From: Nostoc sp. CHAB 5834
Lineage (GTDB): Bacteria > Cyanobacteriota > Cyanobacteriia > Cyanobacteriales > Nostocaceae
Length of the DNA: 64,000 nucleotides
Reading direction: 5' to 3'
Assembly: GCA_020829485.1 (NCBI GenBank)
Contig: JAIVFU010000006.1
Span: forward strand, 1 to 64,000
Of the stretch, positions 1 to 7,484 are shown piece by piece. The notes under the pieces are model-generated. The model saw nothing but the letters and a program-made list of their open reading frames with translations. It had not been told where the DNA came from and did no database searches. How positions within the stretch are numbered: position 1 is the first letter of the stretch; each line of letters begins with the position of its first letter. A program made the position numbers and the translations under genes.

Positions 1-90
1 TTTTTGTACTTGTTCAAACTGCGCGGCAGGGCATGACGTGCAGTATAAGCAAAGCTCAGTCAATGTCCTCATAGAGGAGTCGCTGAGAAG

Positions 91-119
91 CCTACACTGT
101 ATGCTTGCATCAGTGTAGG
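91..119. terminator. Inverted repeat downstream of argJ
   Basis: A perfect 9-bp inverted repeat (CCTACACTG / CAGTGTAGG) with an 11-nt loop sits 5 bases past the argJ stop codon. It could end argJ transcription, but no T-run follows on the minus strand, so a terminator role is only inferred. Confidence 0.35.
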
Positions 120-123
120 TAAG

Positions 124-1365
124 TCACGTAGTGTATTCGGCGTTAATCCTCACGTAGTCGTAACTCAAATCACAACCCCAAGCTTTACCCACACCATAAC
201 CATTGCCAACATTAACGGAGATTAACACCGTATCCTGTTGGAGATAAGCACCTGTCGCTGCTTTTTTCAAATAAGCACTCGCTGCTGCACGATCAAAAGT
301 TAAGGGTTGCCCGTTTTCTAACATTAAGAAATTGCCTAACTTAATTTGCAGGTTTTCTTGCTCAAAGGGTACACCTGCACGTCCGGCGGCGGCGGCGATG
401 CGTCCCCAATTTGGATCACGTCCAAAGATTGCAGATTTAACTAAGGATGAACCAGCGATAGTTTTGGCTATTTGTCGGGCTGAGAGTTCATCATGGGCCC
501 CAGTTACTTCCACTTCAATTAGACAGGTTGCGCCTTCACCATCACGAGCGATCGCTTTGGCTAAATGCTGACAAACTGCTGTTAACATCGCCTCTAATTT
601 CTCTGCTTCTGCACCCCATTCTGTAATTGCTGGGGTGCGAGATTGACCGTTTGCCAAGGCGATTAAGCTGTCATTGGTGCTGGTATCACCATCCACGGTA
701 ATGGAATTGAAACTTCTATCAGCTGCCCTTGCTAACATCTGTTGCCAAAGGTGAGGCGAAACCACAGCATCACAGGTAACAAATGCCAGCATGGTTGCCA
801 TGTTCGGGTGAATCATGCCGGAACCCTTGGCAATGCCACCAATTCGTACCGGGCGATCTGTTATAGTTGTCTCTAGGGCAATGGATTTTGTTACCAAGTC
901 TGTAGTGATAATCGCTCCGGCTGCGGCATCTGAGCCTGTTTCTGATAGTGCTGCTACTACCTTGGGAATCCCGCTTCGCAAAGCATCCATCTTAATTCTT
1001 TGACCAATCACGCCAGTGGAAGCCACTAACACAGATTCAGATGGGATGTTTAGTGCCTGGGCTACTGCCATAGCAGATTCTAAAGTATCAAGGTAGCCTT
1101 GACTCCCTGTAGCGGCGTTTGCTTGTCCGGCGTTGCAGAGGATGGCACGAGCGCTCTGTTTAGCTTGCAAGCGTTGGCGACAATATTCTACGCAGGCAGC
1201 TTTAACTTGGCTGGTGGTGAATACACCAGCTGCGATCGCTTCCACCTCTGAGAATATCAAAGCTAAATCTGGCAACCCCGAAGGTTTCAACCCTGCGGTA
1301 ATTCCCGCCGCTTGATACCCCCTTGGTGCTGTGATGCCACCTGTAATTTTTTGCCAATCTGCCAT
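124..1365 (-). CDS. argJ: Bifunctional ornithine acetyltransferase / N-acetylglutamate synthase
   Basis: ArgJ moves the acetyl group from N-acetylornithine to glutamate, closing the cyclic arginine pathway, and can also make N-acetylglutamate from acetyl-CoA. The 413-residue length fits the family. The self-cleavage site is visible in HPNMATMLAF: the Thr after Ala becomes the N-terminal nucleophile of the beta chain. The motifs STGVIGQ and GRDPNWGRI, typical of the family, are also present. The ATG start is preceded by AAGGA at suitable distance. The protein looks intact and cytoplasmic. It is transcribed alone on the minus strand, with a long repeat-rich gap upstream. Identification is from motif recognition and is firm. 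Confidence 0.96.
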   Translation of the reverse strand: MADWQKITGGITAPRGYQAAGITAGLKPSGLPDLALIFSEVEAIAAGVFTTSQVKAACVEYCRQRLQAKQSARAILCNAGQANAATGSQGYLDTLESAMAVAQALNIPSESVLVASTGVIGQRIKMDALRSGIPKVVAALSETGSDAAAGAIITTDLVTKSIALETTITDRPVRIGGIAKGSGMIHPNMATMLAFVTCDAVVSPHLWQQMLARAADRSFNSITVDGDTSTNDSLIALANGQSRTPAITEWGAEAEKLEAMLTAVCQHLAKAIARDGEGATCLIEVEVTGAHDELSARQIAKTIAGSSLVKSAIFGRDPNWGRIAAAAGRAGVPFEQENLQIKLGNFLMLENGQPLTFDRAAASAYLKKAATGAYLQQDTVLISVNVGNGYGVGKAWGCDLSYDYVRINAEYTT

Positions 1366-1431
1366 TGTTCTTCCTTACAACTATCAAGTTGGATAGGTCA
1401 ATTTGTACTTTTGAAAAGTGCTTTGGAAAAG

Positions 1432-1530
1432 TGCTGAGTTAGGAGTTAGGAGTTAGAAATTAAGAGTTATTCGTTTCCCCCTACTTCCCCTGCTTCCTTT
1501 ACTCCCTACTCTCCACTCCCTTTTATTGTG
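1432..1530. repeat. Short tandem repeats upstream of argJ
   Basis: Runs of GAGTTAG-type and CCCTACT/CCACTCC-type heptamers lie just upstream of argJ. They are the short tandemly repeated repetitive sequences typical of Nostoc intergenic DNA. No gene is visible between 1388 and 1615. Confidence 0.6.
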
Positions 1531-1615
1531 AGTTTATTTGCTGATGGCAATAATAAAGCACTAGTTGGCAATTAGCATAATTGTTTTTACCTTTCTTATG
1601 ACGAAAGACAAAAGC

Positions 1616-1663
1616 AAAAAAGGAGAGCCACTTGGGTCGCTCTCCAGATCATTACGGTGCATC
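1616..1663 (-). ncRNA. Putative small RNA unit, copy B (hairpin plus T-run)
   Basis: Read on the minus strand, this unit begins with GATGCACC, continues through ATGATCT, and forms a perfect 7-bp stem (GGAGAGC / GCTCTCC) followed directly by six Ts, the form of an intrinsic terminator. A TATGGT box lies upstream on the same strand. A second unit with the same 5' segment and hairpin lies about 160 bp away. The conserved segment outside the hairpin is what argues for a short RNA of roughly 50 nt rather than a plain terminator. The heterocyst-associated tandem RNA NsiR1 is a candidate relative, but I cannot confirm that from memory. Confidence 0.4.
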
Positions 1664-1773
1664 TTTTTATTTATTACACCATATCACTTATACCGTAAGG
1701 GTTAATACTTATCTATTCAAATTATTTCTAAAAATTTTATGAAGCATTTACGTAAATACCACACAACTCAAAT

Positions 1774-1820
1774 AAAAAAGAGAGCCACTTAGGCAGCTCT
1801 CCAGATCATCAGGGTGCATC
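1774..1820 (-). ncRNA. Putative small RNA unit, copy A (hairpin plus T-run)
   Basis: This is a second copy of the unit at 1616-1663. On the minus strand it has GATGCACC, then ATGATCT, then a stem GAGAGC / GCTCTC and six Ts. The outermost stem pair is G-T here and G-C in the other copy, so the stem is kept. A TATGCT box lies about 10 nt before the conserved 5' end. The two units face the same way, toward argJ. Confidence 0.4.
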
Positions 1821-1991
1821 TACTTACCACAGCATAGCATTTTAGGTATGGGGGCTGTCACCAGTTTTTATATGAAGATTTCGTGAAGAATCACCGGGAA
1901 ATTACTTACTTGGGTATTGGGAATTGGGAAAGACTTACTGCAATTCCCCTCTGCATCCCTCACTCAGCAAACTACTAGTAGTCTGTGCCAT

Positions 1992-2120
1992 TAAGGACTT
2001 CCAAGAAATAAATTATCCAATCTTGTGGGGTGGGCAACATGAGCGCCCAGTTTATCATGGCGCTCATGTTGCCCACCCCACAATAAATAATTGAATATTT
2101 TTTTATTTGGAAGTCCCTTA
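1992..2120. repeat. Palindromic MITE-like element
   Basis: The ends are inverted copies of TAAGGACTTCCA / TGGAAGTCCCTTA. The centre holds a perfect 24-bp inverted repeat (2024-2047 and 2059-2082, containing GGTGGGCAACATGAGCGCC) with an 11-bp loop. It has no coding capacity and looks like a non-autonomous miniature element. Confidence 0.75.
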
Positions 2121-2138
2121 GTTACGAGGGATGAACAA

Positions 2139-2445
2139 GTTCGTAGTAAGGACTTTAGTCCTAGATTTTTAAGCACCTCAGTGCTTACTATGAACCCAGC
2201 AAAATTAATGAGACAAACCACTAGTGATCTGTCTCATTAATTCTGAAGGGTTATAAAAGTTCGTAGTAAGGACTTTAGTCCTTGATTTGAGCGATAAATC
2301 GCTCACTACAAACCTGGGCATTACTAATGGGACAGACTACTAGTACCGCAGAGTGTAAGGACTTTAGTCCTTGATTTGAGCGATAAATCGCTCACTACAA
2401 ACCTGGGCATTACTAATGGGATAAACTACTAGTACCGCAGAGCGT
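2139..2445. repeat. Tandem double-hairpin repeats (three copies)
   Basis: Three copies of a unit made of two small palindromes, AAGGACTTTAGTCCTT and GAGCGATAAATCGCTC, start near 2139, 2259 and 2355. Copies two and three are almost identical and repeat with an 89-bp period, so they arose by a recent tandem duplication. The first copy is more diverged. The junctions share ACTAGTA-type sequence. These are dispersed Nostoc repeats, not a CRISPR array. Confidence 0.7.
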
Positions 2446-2526
2446 AAATCAAGCTACTATTTTAAAACTTGCAAAAGCCTTAATATACAAAACTTTTGAC
2501 TTTTAACTTCCGCCTTGCGGTACTAG
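2429..2526. repeat. Short element with 11-bp terminal inverted repeats touching the gatB stop
   Basis: CTAGTACCGCA at 2429-2439 is exactly inverted at 2516-2526. The right end contains the gatB stop codon: TAG is part of the repeat arm. The 76-bp interior is AT-rich and has no gene. Confidence 0.6.
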
Positions 2527-3998
2527 GCGTTCAGTTTTTTCTCCACCAATTCATTAGTTAGCTTAGGATCAGCACGTTTGCCTGTCTTTTTCAGAACTTG
2601 TCCGACAAAGAAGCCTTTGAGGTTGGTGTTGCCGTTGCGATACTTTTCTAGTTCTTTGGGATTGGCAGCTATGACTTCATCAACGATGGGTTCTAGTACA
2701 CTAGGATCGGTGATTAACTCAAGACCGGCAAAGGCTTTTTCAGGAGAAATACCAGTAAGCAAATCTGGTAACTTTTCTTTAGCTTGAGCATTGCTAATTT
2801 TGCCCGTTTCAATACGAGTGATGATATCAGCTAGATTGGTGGGAGTTAGGCCGATTTCAGTAATACTGAGTTTTTGCTTATTGAGGTGGGCGGCGATATC
2901 TTGAGTAATCCAGTTTGCAGCAGCTTTCGGATTTGCTCCAGATGCGATCGCAGTTTCAAAATATTCTGCTATTGAACGATCTTCTGTCAACACTCGCGCA
3001 TCGTAAGCCGAAAGTCCCAACTCACTTTCATAATGATGACGTTTTTGGGCTGGTAATTCTGGTAATTCGCTGCCCCATTTCTCTAATTCGGCATCTGTCA
3101 CCTCAATTGGTGCTAAATCTGGTTCGGGGAAGTAACGGTAATCGCTAGAACCTTCCTTCACCCGCATACTACTTGTGCGTTGAGCGCCTTCTTCCCACAG
3201 CCGAGTTTCTTGGATGATGCTCGCGCCTGCTTCGATTGCGGCAATTTGACGTTCAATTTCGTAGTCAATCGCCCGTTGAATGGCGCTGAACGAGTTCATG
3301 TTTTTAATTTCTACCTTAGTGCCAAATTCCTTTCGTCCCACTGGACGCACAGAAATGTTGACATCGCAGCGCAGAGATCCTTCTTGCATATTACCGTCAC
3401 TTACGCCGAGATACCGGACAATCCGGCGCAACTCTTCGGCATATTCAGCAGCTTCTAATCCAGAACGCAAATCAGGTTCCGAGACAATTTCTACTAACGG
3501 TACACCTGCGCGATTGTAGTCTACCAAAGAATAGGAAGAACCGGACAGGCGATCGCTACCTGCATGTACCAATTTTCCAGCATCTTCTTCCATGTGCAGA
3601 CGTGTGATACCAATGCGTTTGCGAATCGGATTCCCCTCAGCATCTACCAACTCAATTTCTAACCATCCGTGTTCTGCGATCGGTAGATCGTATTGAGAAA
3701 TTTGGTAATTTTTGGGTAAGTCAGGATAAAAATACTGTTTCCGGTCAAATTTGCTATATCTAGCGATTTGACAATTCAGTGCCAAACCAGCCTTAACGGC
3801 GTATTCTAATACTTTTTCATTGAGTACAGGTAAGACCCCAGGTAAACCCATACAAACCGGGTCAATGTTAGTATTGGGGTCAGCACCAAATGCTGTAGAG
3901 CTATTAGAGAAAATCTTGGTATTGGTACTTAGCTGACAATGGGTTTCTAAACCAATAATCGCTTCATACTCAGTTTTTACGGTCGTAGCAATGGTCAT
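2523..3998 (-). CDS. gatB: Aspartyl/glutamyl-tRNA amidotransferase subunit B
   Basis: GatB is the kinase/transamidase scaffold of GatCAB, which converts Glu-tRNA(Gln) and Asp-tRNA(Asn) to Gln-tRNA and Asn-tRNA; cyanobacteria lack GlnRS and need it. The 491-residue protein opens with the family motif IGLETHCQLST and carries VDYNRAGVPLVEIVSEPD near residue 160 and the C-terminal YqeY-like helical region that contacts tRNA. The length is normal and no frameshift is seen. The stop codon lies within the arm of a small mobile repeat, so the last codons may have been shaped by an insertion. It stands alone; gatA and gatC are not in the window. Confidence 0.97.
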   Translation of the reverse strand: MTIATTVKTEYEAIIGLETHCQLSTNTKIFSNSSTAFGADPNTNIDPVCMGLPGVLPVLNEKVLEYAVKAGLALNCQIARYSKFDRKQYFYPDLPKNYQISQYDLPIAEHGWLEIELVDAEGNPIRKRIGITRLHMEEDAGKLVHAGSDRLSGSSYSLVDYNRAGVPLVEIVSEPDLRSGLEAAEYAEELRRIVRYLGVSDGNMQEGSLRCDVNISVRPVGRKEFGTKVEIKNMNSFSAIQRAIDYEIERQIAAIEAGASIIQETRLWEEGAQRTSSMRVKEGSSDYRYFPEPDLAPIEVTDAELEKWGSELPELPAQKRHHYESELGLSAYDARVLTEDRSIAEYFETAIASGANPKAAANWITQDIAAHLNKQKLSITEIGLTPTNLADIITRIETGKISNAQAKEKLPDLLTGISPEKAFAGLELITDPSVLEPIVDEVIAANPKELEKYRNGNTNLKGFFVGQVLKKTGKRADPKLTNELVEKKLNA

Positions 3999-4127
3999 AA
4001 TATCAATATTTGGGCATAATCCTTGTAGTGGTACTATTGTAGCGGCGTATTGAGTTGCCCTGAAGACGGTTATTTGGGTGAGTAATGCTTATCCTCATGA
4101 GCTTGAAAAGGGAGATGCAAACACAAG

Positions 4128-4634
4128 GTGAAGAAAATCTTAATTGTTGGTTCTGGAGGTGCTGGTAAATCTACCCTAGCCCGCGAACTGGGAACCATCT
4201 TAGGTTTAGAAGTAATTCACTTGGATGCTTGGTACTGGAATCCTGGCTGGGTTGAGACTCCAAAAGCTGAATGGCAGAGCATAGTCCAAGACCTAACCCT
4301 ACGAGAATCTTGGATTATGGATGGTAACTATAGCGGTACTCTCGACGTTCGTTTGTCGGTTGCAGATACAGTAATTTTTTTGGATTTTCCCCGGATTTTG
4401 TGTTTGGCGCGAATTATTAAACGTCGCTTCATGTATGCTGGACAATCCAGACCTGATATGGCATCAGATTGTCCTGAAAGATTAAATTGGGAATTTCTCA
4501 AATATGTATGGTCATACCCAATTAATCGTCGTCCTGAAATTCTCGAAAAACTTAGTCAAGTAACACCAAACCAGCAAGTTATTATTCTTCGCAAACCAAT
4601 AGAAGTTAGAGAGTTTTTGCAAAATATTTCCTAA
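4128..4634 (+). CDS. Small P-loop kinase-like protein (FlaR / topology-modulation type)
   Basis: This 168-residue protein starts with a P-loop, IVGSGGAGKSTLAREL, followed by VIHLDAWYWNPGW, the pattern of small adenylate-kinase-like NTPases annotated as DNA topology modulation protein FlaR. A later arginine-rich lid (RIIKRRFMYAGQSRPD) is consistent with a nucleoside-monophosphate-kinase fold. The start is GTG; no in-frame ATG gives the P-loop. The substrate is unknown, and the FlaR name rests on old work in other bacteria, so the function is best read as an ATP- or GTP-binding kinase-like enzyme. It stands alone between gatB (divergent) and a decayed gene pair. Confidence 0.75.
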   Translation: MKKILIVGSGGAGKSTLARELGTILGLEVIHLDAWYWNPGWVETPKAEWQSIVQDLTLRESWIMDGNYSGTLDVRLSVADTVIFLDFPRILCLARIIKRRFMYAGQSRPDMASDCPERLNWEFLKYVWSYPINRRPEILEKLSQVTPNQQVIILRKPIEVREFLQNIS

Positions 4635-4791
4635 TATTCCAATTTACTCAATTGATTTTTATTAAAATTCTCTGAATAAATAAGTAAGATAGATATTGTT
4701 ACTTATATACTAACCAACCACCAGAAAGCAAGGTTAAATTACTATAATAAAGTATTAGATTAGCAAATTATGTCAGGGAACAACCAAGATT

Positions 4792-5085
4792 ATGATTGAT
4801 GTCAAAACAGCAGTGAATGCTGCATATCAATACATAAAATCCATATAAGACATGATGGGTTCGTCATTAGGAGATTTGAGGCTTGAAGAAGTTGAACTGT
4901 CTGATGATAAAAGCTTATGGTTGATTACTTTAGGGTTTGATATTCCTAAAAAACCTCCTAAAAGCCAATTGGAAGACTCTACCTCTCTTGCTTCTAACCC
5001 TGTGTTGTATGAACGAGGATATAAACTCTTTAAAGTAAATTCTGAAACTGGCAAAGTAGAGGCAATGAAAATTAGAGAAGTATGA
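4792..5085 (+). pseudogene. Small conserved cyanobacterial protein interrupted by an in-frame stop
   Basis: From the ATG at 4792 the frame reads MIDVKTAVNAAYQYIKSI and then a TAA stop at 4846-4848. The same frame continues with LRLEEVELSDDKSLWLITLG, which I recall as the continuation of a family of small cyanobacterial proteins beginning MIDVKTAV. So one nonsense codon has broken the gene, unless translation restarts at the ATG pair at 4852. The end overlaps the start of a PIN-domain reading frame by 4 bases, the usual layout of an antitoxin-like gene followed by its toxin-like partner. The function of the family is not known to me. Confidence 0.6.
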
Positions 5086-5270
5086 AAGATTTAATTGCTT
5101 TCCTTGTTTGTCGTTATTGCCAAAAAGGGGTTTTAATTGATACAAATATCCTGCTTCTCTTTTTAGTTGGGAGCGTCAATCAAGAACGAATAACTAAATT
5201 TCAACCTACGCCATTTTGCTTAATGGGGGAAATATGCACACGACGGCTGACTCCCCTAAAAAAGGCCTGA
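5082..5270 (+). pseudogene. Truncated PIN-domain protein
   Basis: The frame contains GVLIDTNILLLFLVGSVNQE, the first strand and catalytic Asp of a PIN-type ribonuclease domain. After about residue 42 the sequence loses similarity and ends at residue 62, whereas PIN proteins usually exceed 120 residues and need three or four acidic residues. The truncation runs into a palindromic element starting near 5264, a likely cause. The start overlaps the preceding gene by ATGA. With the partner also broken, the pair is probably inactive. Confidence 0.55.
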
Positions 5271-5420
5271 CTTTTCACAGTATCTGGAAAACCTCTCTCT
5301 AAATCTCTCTCCTCTTAGGAGAGAGACTTTGAATTTTCACCCTTCCCGCGACGAGTTGGGGGTTAGGGGGTTAGGTGTTTTATGGCTTTTCCACATAACG
5401 TGAAAAGTCAGAAAAAAGGC
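5264..5420. repeat. MITE-like element with CTGACTTTTCAC ends
   Basis: CTGACTTTTCAC near 5267-5278 is inverted as GTGAAAAGTCAG at 5400-5411, flanked by matching GCC/GGC. The interior has a shorter hairpin (CTCTCTCCT / AGGAGAGAG). No coding capacity. It sits where the PIN gene loses its reading frame. Confidence 0.6.
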
Positions 5421-5469
5421 TTGCTCTAATTCCCTCCTTAAAAAGGAGGATTAGGGAGGATCAAGCCTT
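5416..5469. repeat. Palindromic repeat next to the MITE
   Basis: AAGGCTTG...CCTCCTT is inverted as AAGGAGG...CAAGCCTT around a short centre. It abuts the element at 5264-5420. The rest of the gap to 5570 is AT-rich with no gene seen. Confidence 0.5.
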
Positions 5470-5570
5470 TACAATCCGTAAGGAAATTAATTAAATAATT
5501 ATTAAAAATATATACACCTCTCAATTAATTACTGAAACTCTTTAAAAATAAATCAAACTATTAAAATAAA

Positions 5571-5597
5571 TTAGCACTCAAGGCTTGTTAGTGCTAA
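5571..5597. promoter_or_regulatory. CIRCE-like operator (HrcA site)
   Basis: The sequence is TTAGCACTC, nine bases, then TAGTGCTAA. The CIRCE consensus bound by the HrcA repressor is TTAGCACTC-N9-GAGTGCTAA, so 17 of 18 arm bases match and the spacer is exactly nine. It ends three bases before a TTGACT box. This is a sequence match, not proof of binding. Confidence 0.7.
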
Positions 5598-5600
5598 TTA

Positions 5601-5630
5601 TTGACTAAGGTTTAATGCCTATGATATAGA
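5601..5630 (+). promoter_or_regulatory. Putative promoter of the 116-residue gene
   Basis: TTGACT at 5601-5606 and TATAGA at 5625-5630 are separated by 18 bases, close to the primary sigma-factor pattern. The CIRCE-like palindrome lies immediately upstream. The gene starts about 100 bases downstream. Confidence 0.45.
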
Positions 5631-5731
5631 TATAAACTATACTTTTTCTAGATGCTTTAGCTACTTCTTAGACGTTATGTTAGAAAAAACTAAAGCTTTA
5701 GTGAAAGTAATTTAAAACTGGGAGTGCTAGC

Positions 5732-6082
5732 ATGAAATACACTTTTGATATTGTTGGAGTATCTCCACTTTTGCAGTTTTTTAATCACCAACAGCAAAAT
5801 GGGCAAAAACTACCCCACCAAGGCGTGGAATACTTGGGAATGCATACCTGTACACTAGATACGTTTCTAGAATCAGTGGAATCAGTTCCAGCAAAGTGGG
5901 ATTGGAATCTAGATCAAGTGGTAGATACCGTGATTCAGTTTTGGTTGAATAACTCAGACAGTATTCGTTATTGGAAAGTACGTTTAACTGATGCTGGTAA
6001 GGATAATTTACTAGTCGCAAGATTGGCGGATATAACCGCCTTACAAGCTGAATTTGAATCTTTACTAAATAAGGAGTGGTGA
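5732..6082 (+). CDS. Conserved-looking hypothetical protein behind a CIRCE-like site
   Basis: A 116-residue soluble protein beginning MKYTFDIVGVSPLLQFFNHQ, with no signal peptide, membrane segment or catalytic motif I recognise. It is rich in Asp, Trp and Leu and ends in a short amphipathic helix. GGGAG lies 12 bases before the ATG. It is probably monocistronic: a promoter and CIRCE-like operator lie upstream and a GC-rich hairpin follows 31 bases after the stop. If the operator is real, the gene would be de-repressed at heat shock with the chaperonins, suggesting a stress role, but the sequence itself does not show what it does. Confidence 0.7.
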   Translation: MKYTFDIVGVSPLLQFFNHQQQNGQKLPHQGVEYLGMHTCTLDTFLESVESVPAKWDWNLDQVVDTVIQFWLNNSDSIRYWKVRLTDAGKDNLLVARLADITALQAEFESLLNKEW

Positions 6083-6113
6083 AGAGATAGGTAAAATTGA
6101 AAAAGAATTTAGG

Positions 6114-6136
6114 GGCGGAGCAACTCTTGCTCCGCC
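6114..6136 (+). terminator. GC-rich hairpin after the 116-residue gene
   Basis: A perfect 10-bp stem (GGCGGAGCAA / TTGCTCCGCC) with a 3-nt loop begins 31 bases after the stop. Only two Ts follow before mixed sequence, so termination is likely but not textbook. The 400 bases from here to the next gene show nothing else. Confidence 0.5.
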
Positions 6137-6536
6137 TTCAGTCAGAATGCACGCTTTTTTCTATTGTTCTCGTTTTCAAGTGCTTTGAGAACTTTGAGAT
6201 ATAAATTTTTTAATAGTATTTTTTCAAACGTTGGCGTTAATTTTAACACTGATGTAGATTTTACTTATGTGTATGGATACAAATCATACAAACCCAATAT
6301 TTGCCAAATTTTCTTTTTGAGGATTGTTGTGCCCTAGAACAATTGCAAATTCAGGGTTTGAGATTATAGGCAGCTGAAAATTCCAACTTAATAAGTCTAA
6401 AATATAGCGCTCAGTGTTGACAATTTTTCAAGAATCGAATAACAAGGTGGCAGCAGCATTAAAAAAAAGCGTTAGTGCATTCCTACTTAGAAACTAATTA
6501 ACGCCCTTCATTAAACTTCATACGGTTAACATAATT

Positions 6537-6773
6537 ATGCCAGAAAATACGGATTACAAAGCTTCCAAATCAGACAATCAAGCTATTGCTTATAAAGAAC
6601 GTCTCAATTCTTGGGCGATCGCTCGTCTACTTCCTAATACGCAACGTGAGATTGTTGCTCGCTTCCGCAGCCGTTCTGATGCCGAAGGCTATATGCGGCA
6701 CCTCCCCCAAGAAAGAGCAAATGCTTCTTACATGGTTGTTTTTGATTGTCAACGCCAAGAAGTTGTGATTTAA
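6537..6773 (+). CDS. Small hypothetical protein (78 residues)
   Basis: The protein starts MPENTDYKASKSDNQAIAYK and ends in FDCQRQEVVI. The middle (RSRSDAEGYMRHLPQERANA, then SYMVVFD) looks like a compact alpha-beta fold in which a residue-by-residue scale such as a sequence-annotation helper would not help; no named domain is recognised. Proteins of this shape are frequent in filamentous cyanobacteria. It contains a HIP1 octamer in frame, which is common in native cyanobacterial genes. No Shine-Dalgarno sequence is evident. Function unknown. Confidence 0.65.
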   Translation: MPENTDYKASKSDNQAIAYKERLNSWAIARLLPNTQREIVARFRSRSDAEGYMRHLPQERANASYMVVFDCQRQEVVI

Positions 6774-6862
6774 CATGTCGCAGAAGTCCCCACCTTCTCT
6801 GCGAGACGCTAACGCGAACAATGTACTCATAAGGTGGGGATTGTGAGCGGGGGGTGAGGATT

Positions 6863-6909
6863 GCATCCAGTATTTGTTTTTGCTGAAGCAAAAAAACAAT
6901 ACTGGATGC
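6863..6909. repeat. Long perfect hairpin
   Basis: Arms GCATCCAGTATTTGTTTTTGC and its inverse pair over about 20 bp around a TGAA loop, with one length difference in the A/T run. It lies about 90 bases after the 78-residue gene and could act as a terminator in either direction. Confidence 0.55.
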
Positions 6910-7080
6910 ATGACGAAGCGCCAAAATTTTCTGGTAGAATTATTGGGTCTTGACCATCAATGCCATAAGCGAAAACCATTAGCTTTTAGGTATATGTTGC
7001 AGGAAGAAGATTTGGGTCTTGGGAACCAGGACTCCTGCCCTTGGAGGGAATGTCAGACTTTCTAGTACTACGGAGTTCTG

Positions 7081-7137
7081 GAGGCTGTTCCCGATGAATT
7101 GGGAGAGCTACGTCCGTCTTACGGCGGGGTAGTTCAC
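7081..7137 (+). other. Possible insertion-element right-end remnant
   Basis: The segment contains CCCGATGAATTGGGA and a hairpin around CCGTCTTACGGCGGGG, ending GTAGTTCAC. I recall this kind of ending from right ends of IS200/IS605-type (TnpB) elements in cyanobacteria. No TnpB or TnpA reading frame is visible nearby, so if correct it is an orphan end. The rest of 6910-7454 has no supported gene, only a dispersed GTAGGCGTAGCCC repeat at 7235-7262. Confidence 0.25.
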
Positions 7138-7484
7138 GGTATAAGTATAGGCAATAGACCTATCTTAAAAGAGGTCACTTTTTCGTAAGCTCGAACTGCC
7201 CTCTGGCTTCCTCGATAAAAAAATTAAAAATGTGTAGGCGTAGCCCATCAAAGACATCGCTTACAACTCCAGATTGCAATTCACGCTTCACTTAAAAATT
7301 CTGGATGTTGTCAACGAGCATATCAACCTTTGTATTTTACATTTTCAAATCCGAGTTTCCGAGCCGCCCTTGCTAATTCACCAGACAGTAAGCCTTTGCG
7401 CGTAGGGTGTTGGTGAGCCAGTAACTTTAAGTTTATTCACGTCAGCACCACATTAGCGATCGCCAAGTCTGTCTTAGTGCTGGT

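Noticed and set aside
1991..2221. Minus-strand frame of 76 codons
   Set aside because: It is made of the palindromic MITE and the adjacent double-hairpin repeats, so it is not a gene.
2139..2445. CRISPR-like array of regularly spaced palindromes
   Set aside because: There are only three units, the spacing is unequal, the 'spacers' are themselves repeated, and no cas gene is present. They are dispersed palindromic repeats.
6874..7065. Frame of 63 codons after the long hairpin
   Set aside because: It starts inside the hairpin arm and shows no family similarity; I looked for a TnpB C-terminus and did not find one.
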